Source: Collybia mongolica | Lineage: Eukaryota; Basidiomycota; Agaricomycetes; Agaricales; Clitocybaceae | NCBI GenBank assembly: GCA_013420905.1 | Contig: JAAXNY010000006.1 | Span: 1,674,001-1,738,000 of the forward strand | Reading direction: 5' to 3' | Length of the DNA: 64,000 nucleotides | Shown: positions 35,069 to 48,583 of the stretch, piece after piece | How positions within the stretch are numbered: the stretch's first letter is position 1 | How the letters are laid out: the number at the start of each line of letters is the position of its first letter | Position numbers and translations under genes: made by a program | The notes under the pieces: generated by a model | What the model was told of the DNA's origin: nothing | Seen by the model: only the letters and a program-made list of their open reading frames with translations | The model's database searches: none

Positions 35069-35638
35069 ATGGCACAACCACCGTTCTTCATCCTGGTTGC
35101 ACGGTCCTCTGTGTCTAATTCAAACCCCGGTGCCCCTTCCAATACCCTTGGGCATCCAACAATACACTATCACTACGCAGACGATTCCCCACTATCCCTT
35201 TGGCCTCAGCATCCCAATGAACATGTCCTAGTGCTTGACTTTGACCCTACAGTCACGAAGCCACCAACAGTCCAAAGCCTATCAAAAGATTTGATCGTTT
35301 CTGGGCTCAAGATCGAGGAGGCGCCTGGAGCTGCAGCAGCTGATGAAAATAATCCAAAGAATGGTAGAATGTATATCGTTGACACGACTTTGAGTGGAAT
35401 GTATGTGTATTGTACCTCACTATCAAACTTGTTGCTCAAATATCTCAGTACCGACGATGTCACGTATGGTGACCGCATTTCCGCGCACAATGTTCTTGTA
35501 CAATTTAAACGAAGGTGCGGTTCTCCTTTATCCTAATCCGCCTCTGGATCATGAAGGCTGTTTAGAAATATGGTCTTGCGACGTGCCCTTCTGTACCCAG
35601 GGATACCTATACAATCAAACACACTTCCTCAGCCTTGA
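35069..35638 (+). CDS. Conserved fungal protein of unknown function
   Basis: Three exons were inferred. The start is MAQPPFFILVARSSVSNSNP. Then HPTIHYHYADDSPLSLWPQH, VLVLDFDP, KPPTVQSLSKDLIVSGLKIE, EAPGAAAADENNPKNGRMYI and VDTTLSG follow. After an intron comes TDDVTYGDRISAHNVLVQFK, and the last exon gives RRNMVLRRALLYPGIPIQSN, ending LPQP at the TGA at 35636-35638. The intron borders are supported because each keeps one long frame. It has about 150 residues, with no signal peptide or membrane segment. The layout resembles small nuclear or mediator-like fungal proteins, but I cannot name a family. Confidence 0.72.
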
Positions 35639-35748
35639 TCACCTTCAGAATCGCCTCTTCATCCATCACAGCGAGCTACACCAAACAGCAAGTAATCATG
35701 GGCATCCACATCGCCCTCGCTTTTAAACAATGTAACACCCACCATTAT

Positions 35749-36758
35749 TCACTTTTTCTTGTTCCTATTATTTCCACGGGACTTAGCAGAAGAGGGGTTT
35801 TTTGGAGGTTGACCTCCAGTATTTAGTGTTTCCTCCCTACCCATAAGAGCTGAGATTCTAGTGAAGAATGGATAAAAATGCATGGTGGCCAACGTGAGAG
35901 ACCTACCCGGATTTGAGATTCCCACTTGTTATTGCGCCTTGCATTCCGGCAACTTTAGTATGCTGTTCTTTAAACTCAGTCATAGTTTCAGGATCCATGT
36001 TGTTCTGCGAATGATTATGAGACGGGAGGTCAGTGGACGATGAACTCAGCCACTTACCATAATATAAGGCATAGCCAACATCATGACTCCACCAAAAACC
36101 ATGAGAAGCATCATAGGGTTCGAGAACATGGCGATGAGATTGAATGATTCGGGCGGCACGAAGAAGGCGTATTTTTGTCGTGGGATGAGTGTTATAGGAT
36201 GTGATAACAGTACAGGGGGTGGGGGATTTAAAGGGGTTCCAGCAACGTAAGGTCGTACTTCTGGTACAGTTTGTGAATCGAATACATCGACGCGAAACTA
36301 GTGAGTGTAATGTTGATAAGGTGATAAGAATGCTCTAATGATATACTTACCTGATCAAATGAATGGTCGGGAGATGATACAGAGAGGATATAAGTACCCG
36401 CTGGCACATCAGGTCTTGGTTATGCAAGTTAGCCTGGATCTCTGGCAAAATATAGTTGTCGTACATCACGAAACTCCCATCACGCATAATCCCTCCCTGC
36501 ATTTTCCCGTTGTCCAACATTACTCTACAGGTCCGCAATCCCTCGACACCTTGCAGCCTAGTGGGTGGGATGTACCGAAAGAGATATGCGAACCCGAAAC
36601 TCACCTGAAAGAACATCATTCCATTGGATTTTGCCTGTAAGGTCGAAAGCAGGTGTCACGACGAGGAGACTGCAAAATTTTCAGAACGCGGCGGCTTCAC
36701 ATTGAGCGAATGATGGATACCTGGATAAAATAAGGAAGAACAGAGGTGACCACGCCAT
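35749..36758 (-). CDS. EMC7: ER membrane protein complex subunit 7
   Basis: EMC inserts tail-anchored and multi-pass proteins into the ER membrane; subunit 7 contributes a lumenal beta-sandwich. Start MAWSPLFFLILSSLLVVTPA is a signal peptide. The lumenal domain has FDLTGKIQWNDVLSG, CRVMLDNGKMQGGIMRDGSF, then IPDVPAGTYILSVSSPDHSF. The membrane part is FVPPESFNLIAMFSNPMMLL, MVFGGVMMLAMPYIM, followed by NNMDPETMTEFKEQHTKVAG and a basic tail ending RNKKK at 35749. Six or seven exons. One intron splits the codon before PDVPAGTY and its removal is required to recover the family motif. It is divergent from UTP23, with about 120 bp between starts, and convergent with the preceding gene over about 110 bp. 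Confidence 0.85.
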
Positions 36759-36880
36759 ACGAAGGAACTGGGAGTCACTAAACGGTACACTCTTATAATA
36801 CAAGCACTTGACCAACACCGCCAAACAACCTTCATTCATCTACTTCGCCAACCCGAACAGAGTTACACAGATATCGCAAG

Positions 36881-37923
36881 ATGCGGCAAAAACGAGCTAA
36901 AGCGTACCGCAAGCTCATGGCACTGTACTCAATTACATTTGGTTTCAGACAGCCATATCAGGTTCTTGGTAAAACGGACACCAGCACTTCTTGCTTCGAT
37001 TGTTTCTGACGTCCAAGCGCAGTCGACTCAGAAATGTGCAAATCAGCTAAAGATTTTAAAATAGAACTGGTCAAACAGCTGGGAGTTGTTTTGCAAGGAG
37101 ATGTTAAACCAAGTAAGCGCACTTGCTCGATCATGAAACTTGCGCTGAACCTGACATGTAAAGCCGTTTCTTAGTGATTACCCAGTGTTGTATCCACGAG
37201 CTATATCTCCAAGGAAAAGGTCAACAACCCGCAGTGGACCTCGCAAAACTCTTTGAAAGGAGGAAGTGTAATCATCGTGAACCCATCCCGGGTGACGAAT
37301 GTGTCTCCAGCGTCGTCGGTAAGACCAAAGTTCCACATATAAAACATATGCCCATGACCTCCTAGGAGACACAAACAAGCATCGTTATGTAATCGCCACC
37401 CAGTCTCAACCTCTTCGCTCAAAGCTGCGAAACATCCCTGCTGTACCAATCGTGCATATCAACCGTGCTGTTATGGTTCTCGAACCACCAAGTGACATGA
37501 CTATTCAAGTCAAGAAGTCGGTACGTAATCCTGCAGCTATCTATTTGAATTCCGATCTCAGCTTTATATAAGACCGAAGAGGAGGCTCTCCATCCTGCAG
37601 CACCAGATCTAGCACTGATCGCGACCTCAAGTTTAGTAGAGCCTATCCGTAAAAAGAAAAAAGGACCTAAGGCACCTAATCCACTGAGTATAAAGAAGAA
37701 GACTCCAGGTGGGGACAAAGGAAAGGGTAAAGAGATACATCCTGGGGTCCAAGCACCATCAAAAGACAGTGTAAAAGTGGGTGAGAAAAGAAAACGAGTC
37801 TGTGACAACAATCCCGGAGGCCAATACTCCAGTATGCCATGTGAAGTCATACAGGAAAAACCTGTGAAGAAACGACGACGAAGAAAAGCTGTTGTAAAGG
37901 AACCTTTAAAACTTGATCCTTAG
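36881..37923 (+). CDS. UTP23: rRNA-processing protein UTP23 (Fcf1/PIN-like)
   Basis: Component of the small-subunit processome needed for early 18S rRNA cleavages. The N-terminus MRQKRAKAYRKLMALYSITF, then GFRQPYQVLVDSEMCKSA, is the family signature. KDFKIELVKQLGVVLQGDVK, MITQCCIHELYLQGKGQQPA, KLFERRKCNHREPIPGDECV and SSVVGDTNKHRYVIATQSQP follow, and contain the Cys-His metal-binding cluster. The C-terminal third is basic, with KKRRRRK near the end. Five exons were joined; the second intron ends at GCGCAG to give VLVDSEMCKSA. The stop is TAG at 37921-37923, followed by a run of about 16 T. The catalytic PIN acidic residues are only partly present, as in yeast Utp23. Confidence 0.93.
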
Positions 37924-38135
37924 GCTTATTTTTTTTTTTTTTTTACAAATAACCAAATAATTTCGAGTCAATTCGGCCATATGCAGGAATCATACACTGC
38001 TGGCACTGAGCCATTTATCTAGACAAAATATGAGGTTTAAATGTCTCGTCGTTTACACTGCGTATATCTGGTAGAAAAATAATGAATATTTTCATTAAAA
38101 GAATCTGTGATGAACTTGCCATTTATCTGATATAT

Positions 38136-38597
38136 TTCTTACGGAAATTTTTTGAGTCCATCCGTGAATTTTTCTTTGAGAAGCAGAGCAGAAAACTGTG
38201 GGGTATTTCTATTGTGTTTCTTTGAAAGGCACTTTGCATTTGTCTTTGACTATTTTGGCAGGATAAAGAGAAAATATTTCCTAAAAGGTGTTTCTTGGGG
38301 GAAAAACTGTCTCTTTATCTGGGAGATATATCCAAACCCCCATGTTTCTCAGGCAAAACTGTCAGAAATAGAAGAATGTTAAGTATTTCCTTTGGAAACA
38401 TGGGTGTTTGAGTATATTTCCGAGGTAAAGTGCAAAAATATCCAGGAGAAATACAATTAAAGAAATACTTCCCCTTTATCAAGAACAAGGATGGGAAGCA
38501 TTTTTGTTGGAAAACAAAGGAAAGACCCTGCATTTTTCTGCTCTACATCTCAAGGAAATTTTCACGGATGAACTCAGAATATTTCGGAAGAAAGCGT
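38136..38597. mobile_element. Large imperfect inverted-repeat (foldback/MITE-like) element
   Basis: The left arm begins TTTCTTACGGAAAT and the right arm, read on the other strand, begins TTTCTTCCGAAAT. Reading inward, both arms give matching blocks: AG(T/C)CATCCGTGAA, then TT(C)TTTGAGA-GCAGAGCAGAAAA, a GTTTC tract, then near the centre ATGTTTC(T/C)CA with its partner GGAAACAT. The two arms, each about 220 bp, pair with the axis near 38365. No protein is encoded. Such a palindrome-like, gene-less unit is typical of foldback elements or hairpin-type MITEs. I see no convincing target duplication. Its right border lies next to the point where the MFS pseudogene loses homology. Confidence 0.65.
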
Positions 38598-38600
38598 ATG

Positions 38601-39525
38601 AGAATGAACAATGAGTTCATCTCCTATTCTTCAGTTTCGCGCTCACATTCGTTAAAGAAAGTCGTTGATTCGGGACGATTTGGAAGCAAGAACAATGCCA
38701 TAACCCCAAGTAATACGGCGGGGATACCCTATAAACCCACGAAAAATGATCGGTAAATGTGAGAATGCAACAATAAGGCCAATCATTTCTATGATAAACA
38801 AAAGCCTCCATTTCTCCACTTCAATATGTTGGACACCGAACGCAACAAGGCCAGCAACTGCAGCAAAACCAAACTAATATGCCATCTACATTGGTTCGGG
38901 TACAGATTTACTGTATGTAAGATTCAATCCGCTTACCTTTAGCCCCATCTCTGCTTTAGTGTAGAAAAAGGCTATAGTAGGACACAGATCAATGAGTTGT
39001 GGAAAAAAATCAAAAATAAAGTAACCTACAGGAATAAAGCGGAATTGTCGGTCCGAAACCAACCTCAAAGGCACCCAAGCAGAGTCTGGCTACCACCATA
39101 CTGCCAAAGTTGAACCCGGTGGACTGTGGATTGAGATTACATATAGAATAATCAAAGAAGGGCTCATGTAACGGCCGTACCATTAAAGTGGAAGACAAGC
39201 CCCAGCCAATGGCAGCAGTACCTATCCAAATTCGGGGCTGGAAGAGTTTTGAACTTACTGAAGCTAGGATTTGGCACGAGATTTGGGGTCAGATGTTAGT
39301 TGGGGGTCAACTGCGAAGACGTTCGAGTCAAATTAAGATTGAAAGGCCCACATATGAGAAGAAAGCAGAATTAATCCAGTCAAACAGAACCCCTGTCTCG
39401 TCTCCACCAAGAATGTCCTCAGGTAGGCCTAATAGTGCATTCCCCAAGTTTGAACGATCAAGGTCTTGTACAATCTTATTGATTATATTTGTAACAGAAA
39501 TATGTGATGGGAAATGATAAGACAT
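38601..39525 (-). pseudogene. Truncated MFS transporter (anion:cation symporter, allantoate-permease type)
   Basis: Pieces read in order: LDRSNLGNALLGLPEDILGG, DETGVLFDWINSAFFSY, then WIGTAAIGWGLSSTLM, FNFGSMVVARLCLGAFEVGF, GPTIPLYS, FFYTKAEMGLK, FGFAAVAGLVAFGVQHIE, WRLLFIIE, GIPAVLLGVMALFLLPNRPE and STTFFNECERE. These match the N-terminal half of this MFS family. The first helix and the whole second half of the protein are missing. A stop codon (TAG, 38876-38874) stands where tryptophan is expected after MAY, and another (38626-38624) after ETEE. No intact frame survives even after splicing, so this is a remnant. The distal end meets the inverted-repeat element at 38597. Coordinates of the 5' limit are approximate. 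Confidence 0.75.
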
Positions 39526-39648
39526 TTTTCTGAATATAGTATTTCAAAATAAATGGACGCCAGCAGTGATGGTACATGTATAGGTTAAGTGTATCTCGGA
39601 TAAATATCGAAGGCAAGTGGTGCAATACAACACCAAAAGCATAGGAGC

Positions 39649-42606
<2,958 letters not shown>

Positions 42607-42766
42607 AGGTTGTATAAATCAGGAGGATACTCTGCTAGTGGCATGTCGTATGTTTGCTTCTGGAGAAATGAAAGCCACGTGCTCAAAAAAGTTTTGCGAC
42701 TTATCATGGTTGAATCCTTCGCTCTTCACAACTGCATACCTAGGCTTTTCGCCTTTCAAAAGAAAG

Positions 42767-43694
42767 ATGACATCTTCTTGGATCACCCCTTCGACTCGAA
42801 CAGAACTTATTGAGGATCTCGTTTCAGGTGTAGGTAAGTTGCAGCCCCACGTACTTTCATTTTTGAGACTCACAACAACACAGATCGTTATAACCCATCG
42901 AACGTTGGTATCCTCGAGGATTATCTTTACCACCAAATCCGAAGCGAAGAATATGACTGCCTAGCTAATCTCGCTATCTTGAAACTGTATGTTCTAAACC
43001 TGTCTCACAAAGAATATCCCTAATAACCTTCCCAGTTATCAATTCAACCCAGACCTATACAACCCCGACGTTATCATCAATATCCTTATAAAAGCCCTCA
43101 CTGCTTCACCCCTTCCTGATTTCAACCTCTGTATATCACTCCTGGACGAGCGCACCGCCAACACTAACCTTGATGAGCCCGACCCACTACCATCCTTGCT
43201 GCCCGTCTTAAAAGGTCTCCACAGTCTCCTTTACCGCTGCCGGTTCCCCGCTTTCTGGGAAACGTATCATTCAGACAACCTGGAGAGTCTTCGAGATAAT
43301 TACACTGTTGAGTGTGTCGGTTTTGAGAATTCTGTTAGGGAAGCTGTTGTTCGTGCTGTGAAGGCTGCTTTCACGCAGATAAGCACGGACAGATTAGGCT
43401 CTTACCTTAACCTAAATGGCACGGCTATTTCTCGAATTCTCTCCTGTGGGCTAACCGATTGTATTTAGGTGATGCTTTAAAAGAGTATGTAGAGACCCTT
43501 GGCTGGACACTAAACTCTTCTACCGGCGTTATTGGCATCCCCCCAAACCCCGACAACCAGATCGAGGCCACAGTTGTTCAAGAAACTATCACCTTACCAC
43601 GTATGTTCTCTGTTAAGACCATACTGGCCGTTCACTCAACCCTTAGCTTCTAGAGCTAACTAGGGTCATATCACATGCTGCTTTAAAAGCATAA
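42767..43694 (+). CDS. Translation initiation factor eIF3 subunit K
   Basis: PCI/winged-helix subunit of eIF3. Start MTSSWITPSTRTELIEDLVS, then DRYNPSNVGILEDYLYHQIR, DCLANLAILKLYQFNPDLYN, PDVIINILIKALTASPLPDF, NLCISLLDERT, LKGLHSLLYRCRFPAFWETY and FENSVREAVVRAVKAAFTQI. Then come LNLNGDALKEYVETLGWTLN and IEATVVQETITLPQLTRVIS, ending ALKA at the TAA at 43692-43694. Five exons were inferred. The family is diagnosed by the RYNP-N-L-DYL opening and the VETLGW segment. Length is about 240 residues, close to the human protein (218). The gene overlaps no other; its 3' end faces the ITC1 stop. Confidence 0.9.
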
Positions 43695-44067
43695 TATCAT
43701 GTATATTATGTACAGTCAAATCAATTTTATGTAGTCTTTCTGCAGCACCATCCTGTTCGTTCCAATCAAACTCGTCAGTAATTGTGTGTACTTTCGGAAG
43801 CTCGTTACTGGTTTGAGCATCCTCTTCTTTAGACACTCCTTCTACCAGGTTTACGGCATCCTCTTCGAACCGGTTCAATACCACTGTATTCCTTGTCATG
43901 GGGATTGGTGATATGACTGAGCTGAAGTAAAACCGTCTGGCCACAAATTGAGCATTATGCGTGTGTATTAGCCTCAGAATGTTATATACATCTGGGTATT
44001 ACTATGGACAAAAGAAAGAAAAAAGAAAGACCGTAACGCCAGTTCCGACGTAATGGAAGCGCTGTTC
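43695..44067. other. Convergent intergenic region
   Basis: About 370 bp between eIF3k and ITC1 stop codons. A minus-strand ORF (43666-43944) is open but overlaps the eIF3k tail and has no recognised features, so it is not called. Confidence 0.4.
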
Positions 44068-47000
44068 CTAAGAAGAATTTACTGCCCGACGATTCGTCCA
44101 CATCATATATGGCTCTCTTGTGATATCATACCCGGCGCCATTTTTTGTGCGCGTACTTCGCCTAGCTTCTGGAAGCTTTGCAGTAACATTGATATCCTAC
44201 GTGTAAGAATATGAAGATAAATCTTGGGAATTGCTTGCGATATAACATACCGCGGTACGTTTCCGGATTCCAGCCGTAATATGGACCCACCACTTGGTCA
44301 AGGCAGTCTTAAGAGCAAGTTCGCGATGCCCTTTGGGGTTGAGCCATGCGACAAATTCGTCCAGCTGTAGAGCATGACAATACGGGTCAAAATCCAGCGT
44401 CATAACAATGTGAAACGTCATCAAACCTCTTCCAAATCAGAGTACGCTGCCCAATCTCCAGAGCCCAACATCCCTTCTTCACCTTCTTCTTCCTTTCTTC
44501 GCTCTTCGATATTCTCGTCTTTTCTCTGTTCGAGGAAATCAAGGTCGAACTCGCTCGGCCCTTGAATAAACAAGCGACCAGTACCATATTGTGCAACGCC
44601 TCCACTACCTACCAGAGATGCGGAGCCCATACCGTCAAACCACCAGATGCGGTTGTAGAATCGATCTCTCCCCAGAGCCTTGACTCGAACAGCTCCTAGA
44701 AGCTTTCTAAATTCACGTTCTATTCCTTCCAATCGGCGTTCTAGCTTGTTAACTTCTTCGTCAAGTCGACGATGTTCAGACAAGGCTTGTTTGATTGAAG
44801 CCTGCTTTGCTCTCGCAGCCTCCCGTTGCTTGGCATGTGCGGTGGTTTGGGCCTTCAAGCGAAGCTCTTTCTGTCGAATCGAGTTTTTCTTGATATTAGC
44901 GCCAGGTTGAGAATCAGGACCGACTTCGGAAGCGTCTGATAATTCGCTGGAGTCTTGCATGATTACATCCTGGTCAACACCATTCGTAGCAGACGAAGTG
45001 TCCTCTTTCGTCTCCCCAAGAAGTGTATTCATTTCTTCTAAACTAGGAGTAGCCCATATCAGAATCCAGCTCTTGACGGTGACCTGTTGAGCAAACTACT
45101 TACTATTGTTTCTTGAGTCGGTTAACTTCAATTTTCTCCTTACGGAGTGAAGTCAGTTGTTCCTCGCATGATTCCATATGTCCGTGGATGGCTTTGCTAG
45201 AAATGGCCATATTGCACATAAAGGAGAGGATAGCTATTTTATCTTCAGGTGGAAGGGCGTAGTATCGCTCTCCTGGAGTCGAGCGCTGTGTTAAGGAAGT
45301 TGGACTCGGGGTACATACTCTTGAGCTGGAGGAAGAGGAAGAAGGTTCTAAAGATGCTTCAGGGGCAAATAGTAAGCGAGTCAGAACCTCCTGAAGGCGA
45401 GGGAAATTGGTTATGGTTGCATGCTGGAAACAACCTAATATTAGCTCCAATAAGCTTGGATCAACCGACGTAAAAGGGCATACGTCTTTCAAACAACCCA
45501 TGAGGGCGTCTTCCCAGCCTTCGCGTCCCTCTGTATGTCTCAAAGGCACTCTTTCCCAATTGTTCCCAACGTCAGCCATCGCTGTGGTGAGTTCTTCAAT
45601 GGAAACTCCGAACTTCGTATCTTTGCAGCCTGTTTGGTCTCCTTCATCCTTTAGGCGCAACAAGGAAACCAGGGCACTATGGCGTTGAAAGGCAACAGTC
45701 CGGAGATTATAGATGAGAGTTGAATGTATTTCGGATAACAGTGCACAGGAAGGCTCTGGATGTACATGTCGCAAAGCATGTTCAAATTCGTCAAGTGTGA
45801 AGGCAGAAAGATGAAGCGGCTGCCTGCAACAAAGATATTTCATCATCAATGAAGGCTACATCATACACAAACCTACCCATAAACAACTAGGAAATTCCAT
45901 CCCATGAGGAAAGACTCAAATGTACCCGGAGTATCGTTGAAGGGTAAGGATCCACGACTGGGGACAGGACGTTTGACCTTCATTCCAGCTTTTTTATCTT
46001 TGTCTGCTATCCGTACATCAAGGTCTTCTGTTGGGTACCGGATCGGCTTCCTCTTCTTCTTTTCTGCAGCAAGTCGTTCAGCCTCTTCTTTGGCGAGCTT
46101 CTGTTTTTCGGCCTTCTCTTGAGCTTCACGTTCTCTCTTCTCGGCTGCAGCGGCAAGGACTTTCACTATCAGTTCCTGATTAGCGGAAATCAAGAGGAGG
46201 AGCTAGGGTCGCACCTCTTTCTTCTTGTGCTGCAGTCATCTTCTTTTGTTTCTTAGTCGGAGGCCCTTCTTTCTCCTCCCAGACCTTTTTCCGCTTATCG
46301 ATCTCTCCCTTTTTTATTGTCTCAACGCCCTTCCGAGTCTCTTCGGGCATTACAGAATCTACTCCATAACGCTTCGCGATCGAAGGTTTGACGGTCCATG
46401 GTGAGGCTACAGCAGCTTCACGGTCAACGCAATCACGGATGAACCGACGAAGGATCGACTTGGAGAAGGAAAGTCGGTCCCGACTGTATCAACAGCATAC
46501 ATTAGATGATGAACCAACATGATATGAGCCCGATCATACCTCATCATGCCGCACTGAACTTCCATAAGGCTACCAACCATCTTACCATCCTTTTCGGCAG
46601 TTCTCGTCGTATTCTTGTTCTTGTCATGACTCTTGTCCTTCTCCAACTCCAAGATGTGTACCCAATAGAAATAAAGTGTGGGGTTGTCTTGAACATTAGC
46701 GTCTTTGGCGGGTATTTTAAGGTCACCGCCAATTACATGGGGTGCATCGTCTTCTAGGGAGGAGGATGTGGATGATGAAGCTGAATCTTTATGCGCATCT
46801 CGAGCTCGGGCGTCCGAGCTGTATTTTGGGGGATAAACCTTCTCTACGCGAGCATAGTACCTAGTAATGATGAAGGTCAGTTTAGTCGACTACATGTCCA
46901 CAAGCTACGACTCGCTTGGTACCAGACAGATCTACCAGAACTCCTATAGGTTGGAAGAGTGAGATTAACAAAGGAGAAGACAGTGGGGTTACACACTCTC

Positions 47001-47506
47001 ATCCTTAAAGTAGCGATCCTTGAAGCGGTCGTATACAGCTTCTACTAGATGGTCGAGACGTCCCATCACCTCTGCAACAAAAGCCGAGGTCAGTTGAGAG
47101 CCCGATAGTGATATATACGAATGAGGACTGCGACGTACGCCATTGAACAGCTTTGAGAACCGCGGGCTTGAGAGGTTCAGAGAACCTGGAGTGCATGGTC
47201 CGTGCTTCCTGCTTTTCACTGTCGATGGCCTGAAAATAGTCTAGCCCACTTTTGCCTGTAACCTCGCATTGAAATTGCCTCAGCCGATAAAAAGACATTC
47301 GCGCAGCATACGCTCTATGAGAGAAGAGTATATAAGGATCAAGAAAACAGGGCGTGTTGTGGTCACGGCACGTACTCGTAGGTCTCGAATATTTCTCCAG
47401 TTTGCTCAAGATAGTAGACTTCCCTGGTAGGATCAGACGTTGCGGCCTGGAGGAGTGCATCGGAGGGTTCTGTAAGGACCACCCTCTTGCGGCGGCATGT
47501 GGGCAT
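44068..47506 (-). CDS. ITC1: ISWI-complex accessory subunit, ITC1/ACF1 type (WAC-DDT-WHIM)
   Basis: Non-catalytic partner of the ISWI remodeling ATPase. Domains in order: WAC at about residues 20-130 (EVYYLEQTGEIFETYEAYAA, RMSFYRLRQFQCEVTGKSGL, FSEPLKPAVLKAVQW); a charged Lys/Glu coiled-coil region (KREREAQEKAEKQKLAKEEA); DDT (PGTFESFLMGWNFLVVYGQP, LHLSAFTLDEFEHALRHVHP); then WHIM motifs (LPPEDKIAILSFMCNMAISS and VRVKALGRDRFYNRIWWFDG). The C-terminus ends EPYMMWTNRRAVNSS at 44068. Start MPTCRRKRVVLTEPSDALLQ at 47506. About eight exons, some borders approximate. No PHD or bromodomain is seen, as in yeast Itc1 and unlike animal ACF1. The protein should act in nucleosome spacing. Confidence 0.88.
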
Positions 47507-48583
47507 CGAGATGGTGGTTTAAGACGGATATATGCGAGTTAGTAAGGGCTCTGCAAGTATTAGAAGAGACTAAAAGTGGCTATATGGCAAGCAGGGGTGC
47601 GGGAAAGGGAAAAGGAGGAGCGGAGGACAGAATGGGGAGAGGGATGATGGGTTGTCGTGGTGGGAGGAAAGAGGGAGGGAGTTGATGGGGGAAGCGGCAA
47701 AGAAAGGGACAGGTGGCTCGCGGAGGCGAGTGAGTGTATACGGTCATTTTTCTGCTGTCCCTCCGAGCCTTGCGCGCCAAATCTGACTGTTACCAACCAA
47801 CAGCCACTGGGTCCTACATTGGCCCGTGTTCCTCTGCCCTCTTAAGCCGTATCACCCCATTTTCTAATCCAGGAAAGAACACTACATACCAGTCAGTTGT
47901 GTACCAGTGGTGTACTAGCACCCCTACAATCTTGAATAAGGCTTTTCCTGTCTCGCTGAGTCTTAAGCTTCTCTCTCATGCGACCATTTCGTCTGCTGCC
48001 GGTTTCATTCTTCAATACCACCTAGATCTTGTGTACACTGTATCCGTAACAGGGCTATCTCAAGTATGTATATACAACTTTTCGCATTCTGTGTCATGGC
48101 CTGGCCCATCGCCAGAGGCCCCTCGTTTGTAGTTGGTGTGACTTTTGGCACGTGCAAAAAACACGTGATCGTGACGCGTGCCATTGCAAGTTGAGACGCA
48201 GATGCTTAACTTCCTACCCACGCGGTTTACAATGAGTACGGCCAGTCCAGAAAAAAACCGCTCAGCACCCGTACTTGCATTTCCAAATATTTTCCAACTT
48301 TCTCCCATCCCATGACAGAAGCAGAATTTATTATTATGTATCTGTTTATAGTAATATCAGTTCTTTAGATGTATTACAAGTCCGAATGGAATAAAATAGC
48401 GAGGAGGTAAGAAGAGCCTCTGATCAGCAAGCAATCCAAGCAGGAAAGAACGAACAAAGACCTGCTGTTACAAGCAGAAGGACAATGATAAATAGAGTAT
48501 CTCTGTAGAACATTACTGTGACAGAAAGAATGTACAGATGTTGAAAAATGACATGAATAAGATTGTTGTGGTGGTTGTGGATA
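47507..48583. other. Intergenic region upstream of ITC1
   Basis: About 1.1 kb. The first 200 bp are purine-rich on the plus strand (GGGA/GAGG tracts, so CT-rich on the sense strand of ITC1) and form its likely promoter. A plus-strand ORF at 47734-48132 has no recognised features. The right end holds the 3' region of the next minus-strand gene. Confidence 0.4.

Noticed and set aside
38011..38129. Direct repeat GCCATTTATCT at 38011 and 38119
   Set aside because: Too short and too AT-rich to be called a target duplication of the nearby inverted-repeat element.
43666..43944. Minus-strand ORF of 92 codons at the ITC1/eIF3k junction
   Set aside because: It overlaps the end of eIF3k, has no family features, and lies beyond the ITC1 stop at 44068.
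47734..48132. 132-codon plus-strand ORF upstream of ITC1
   Set aside because: No domain, no start context and no neighbouring exons; most likely chance.
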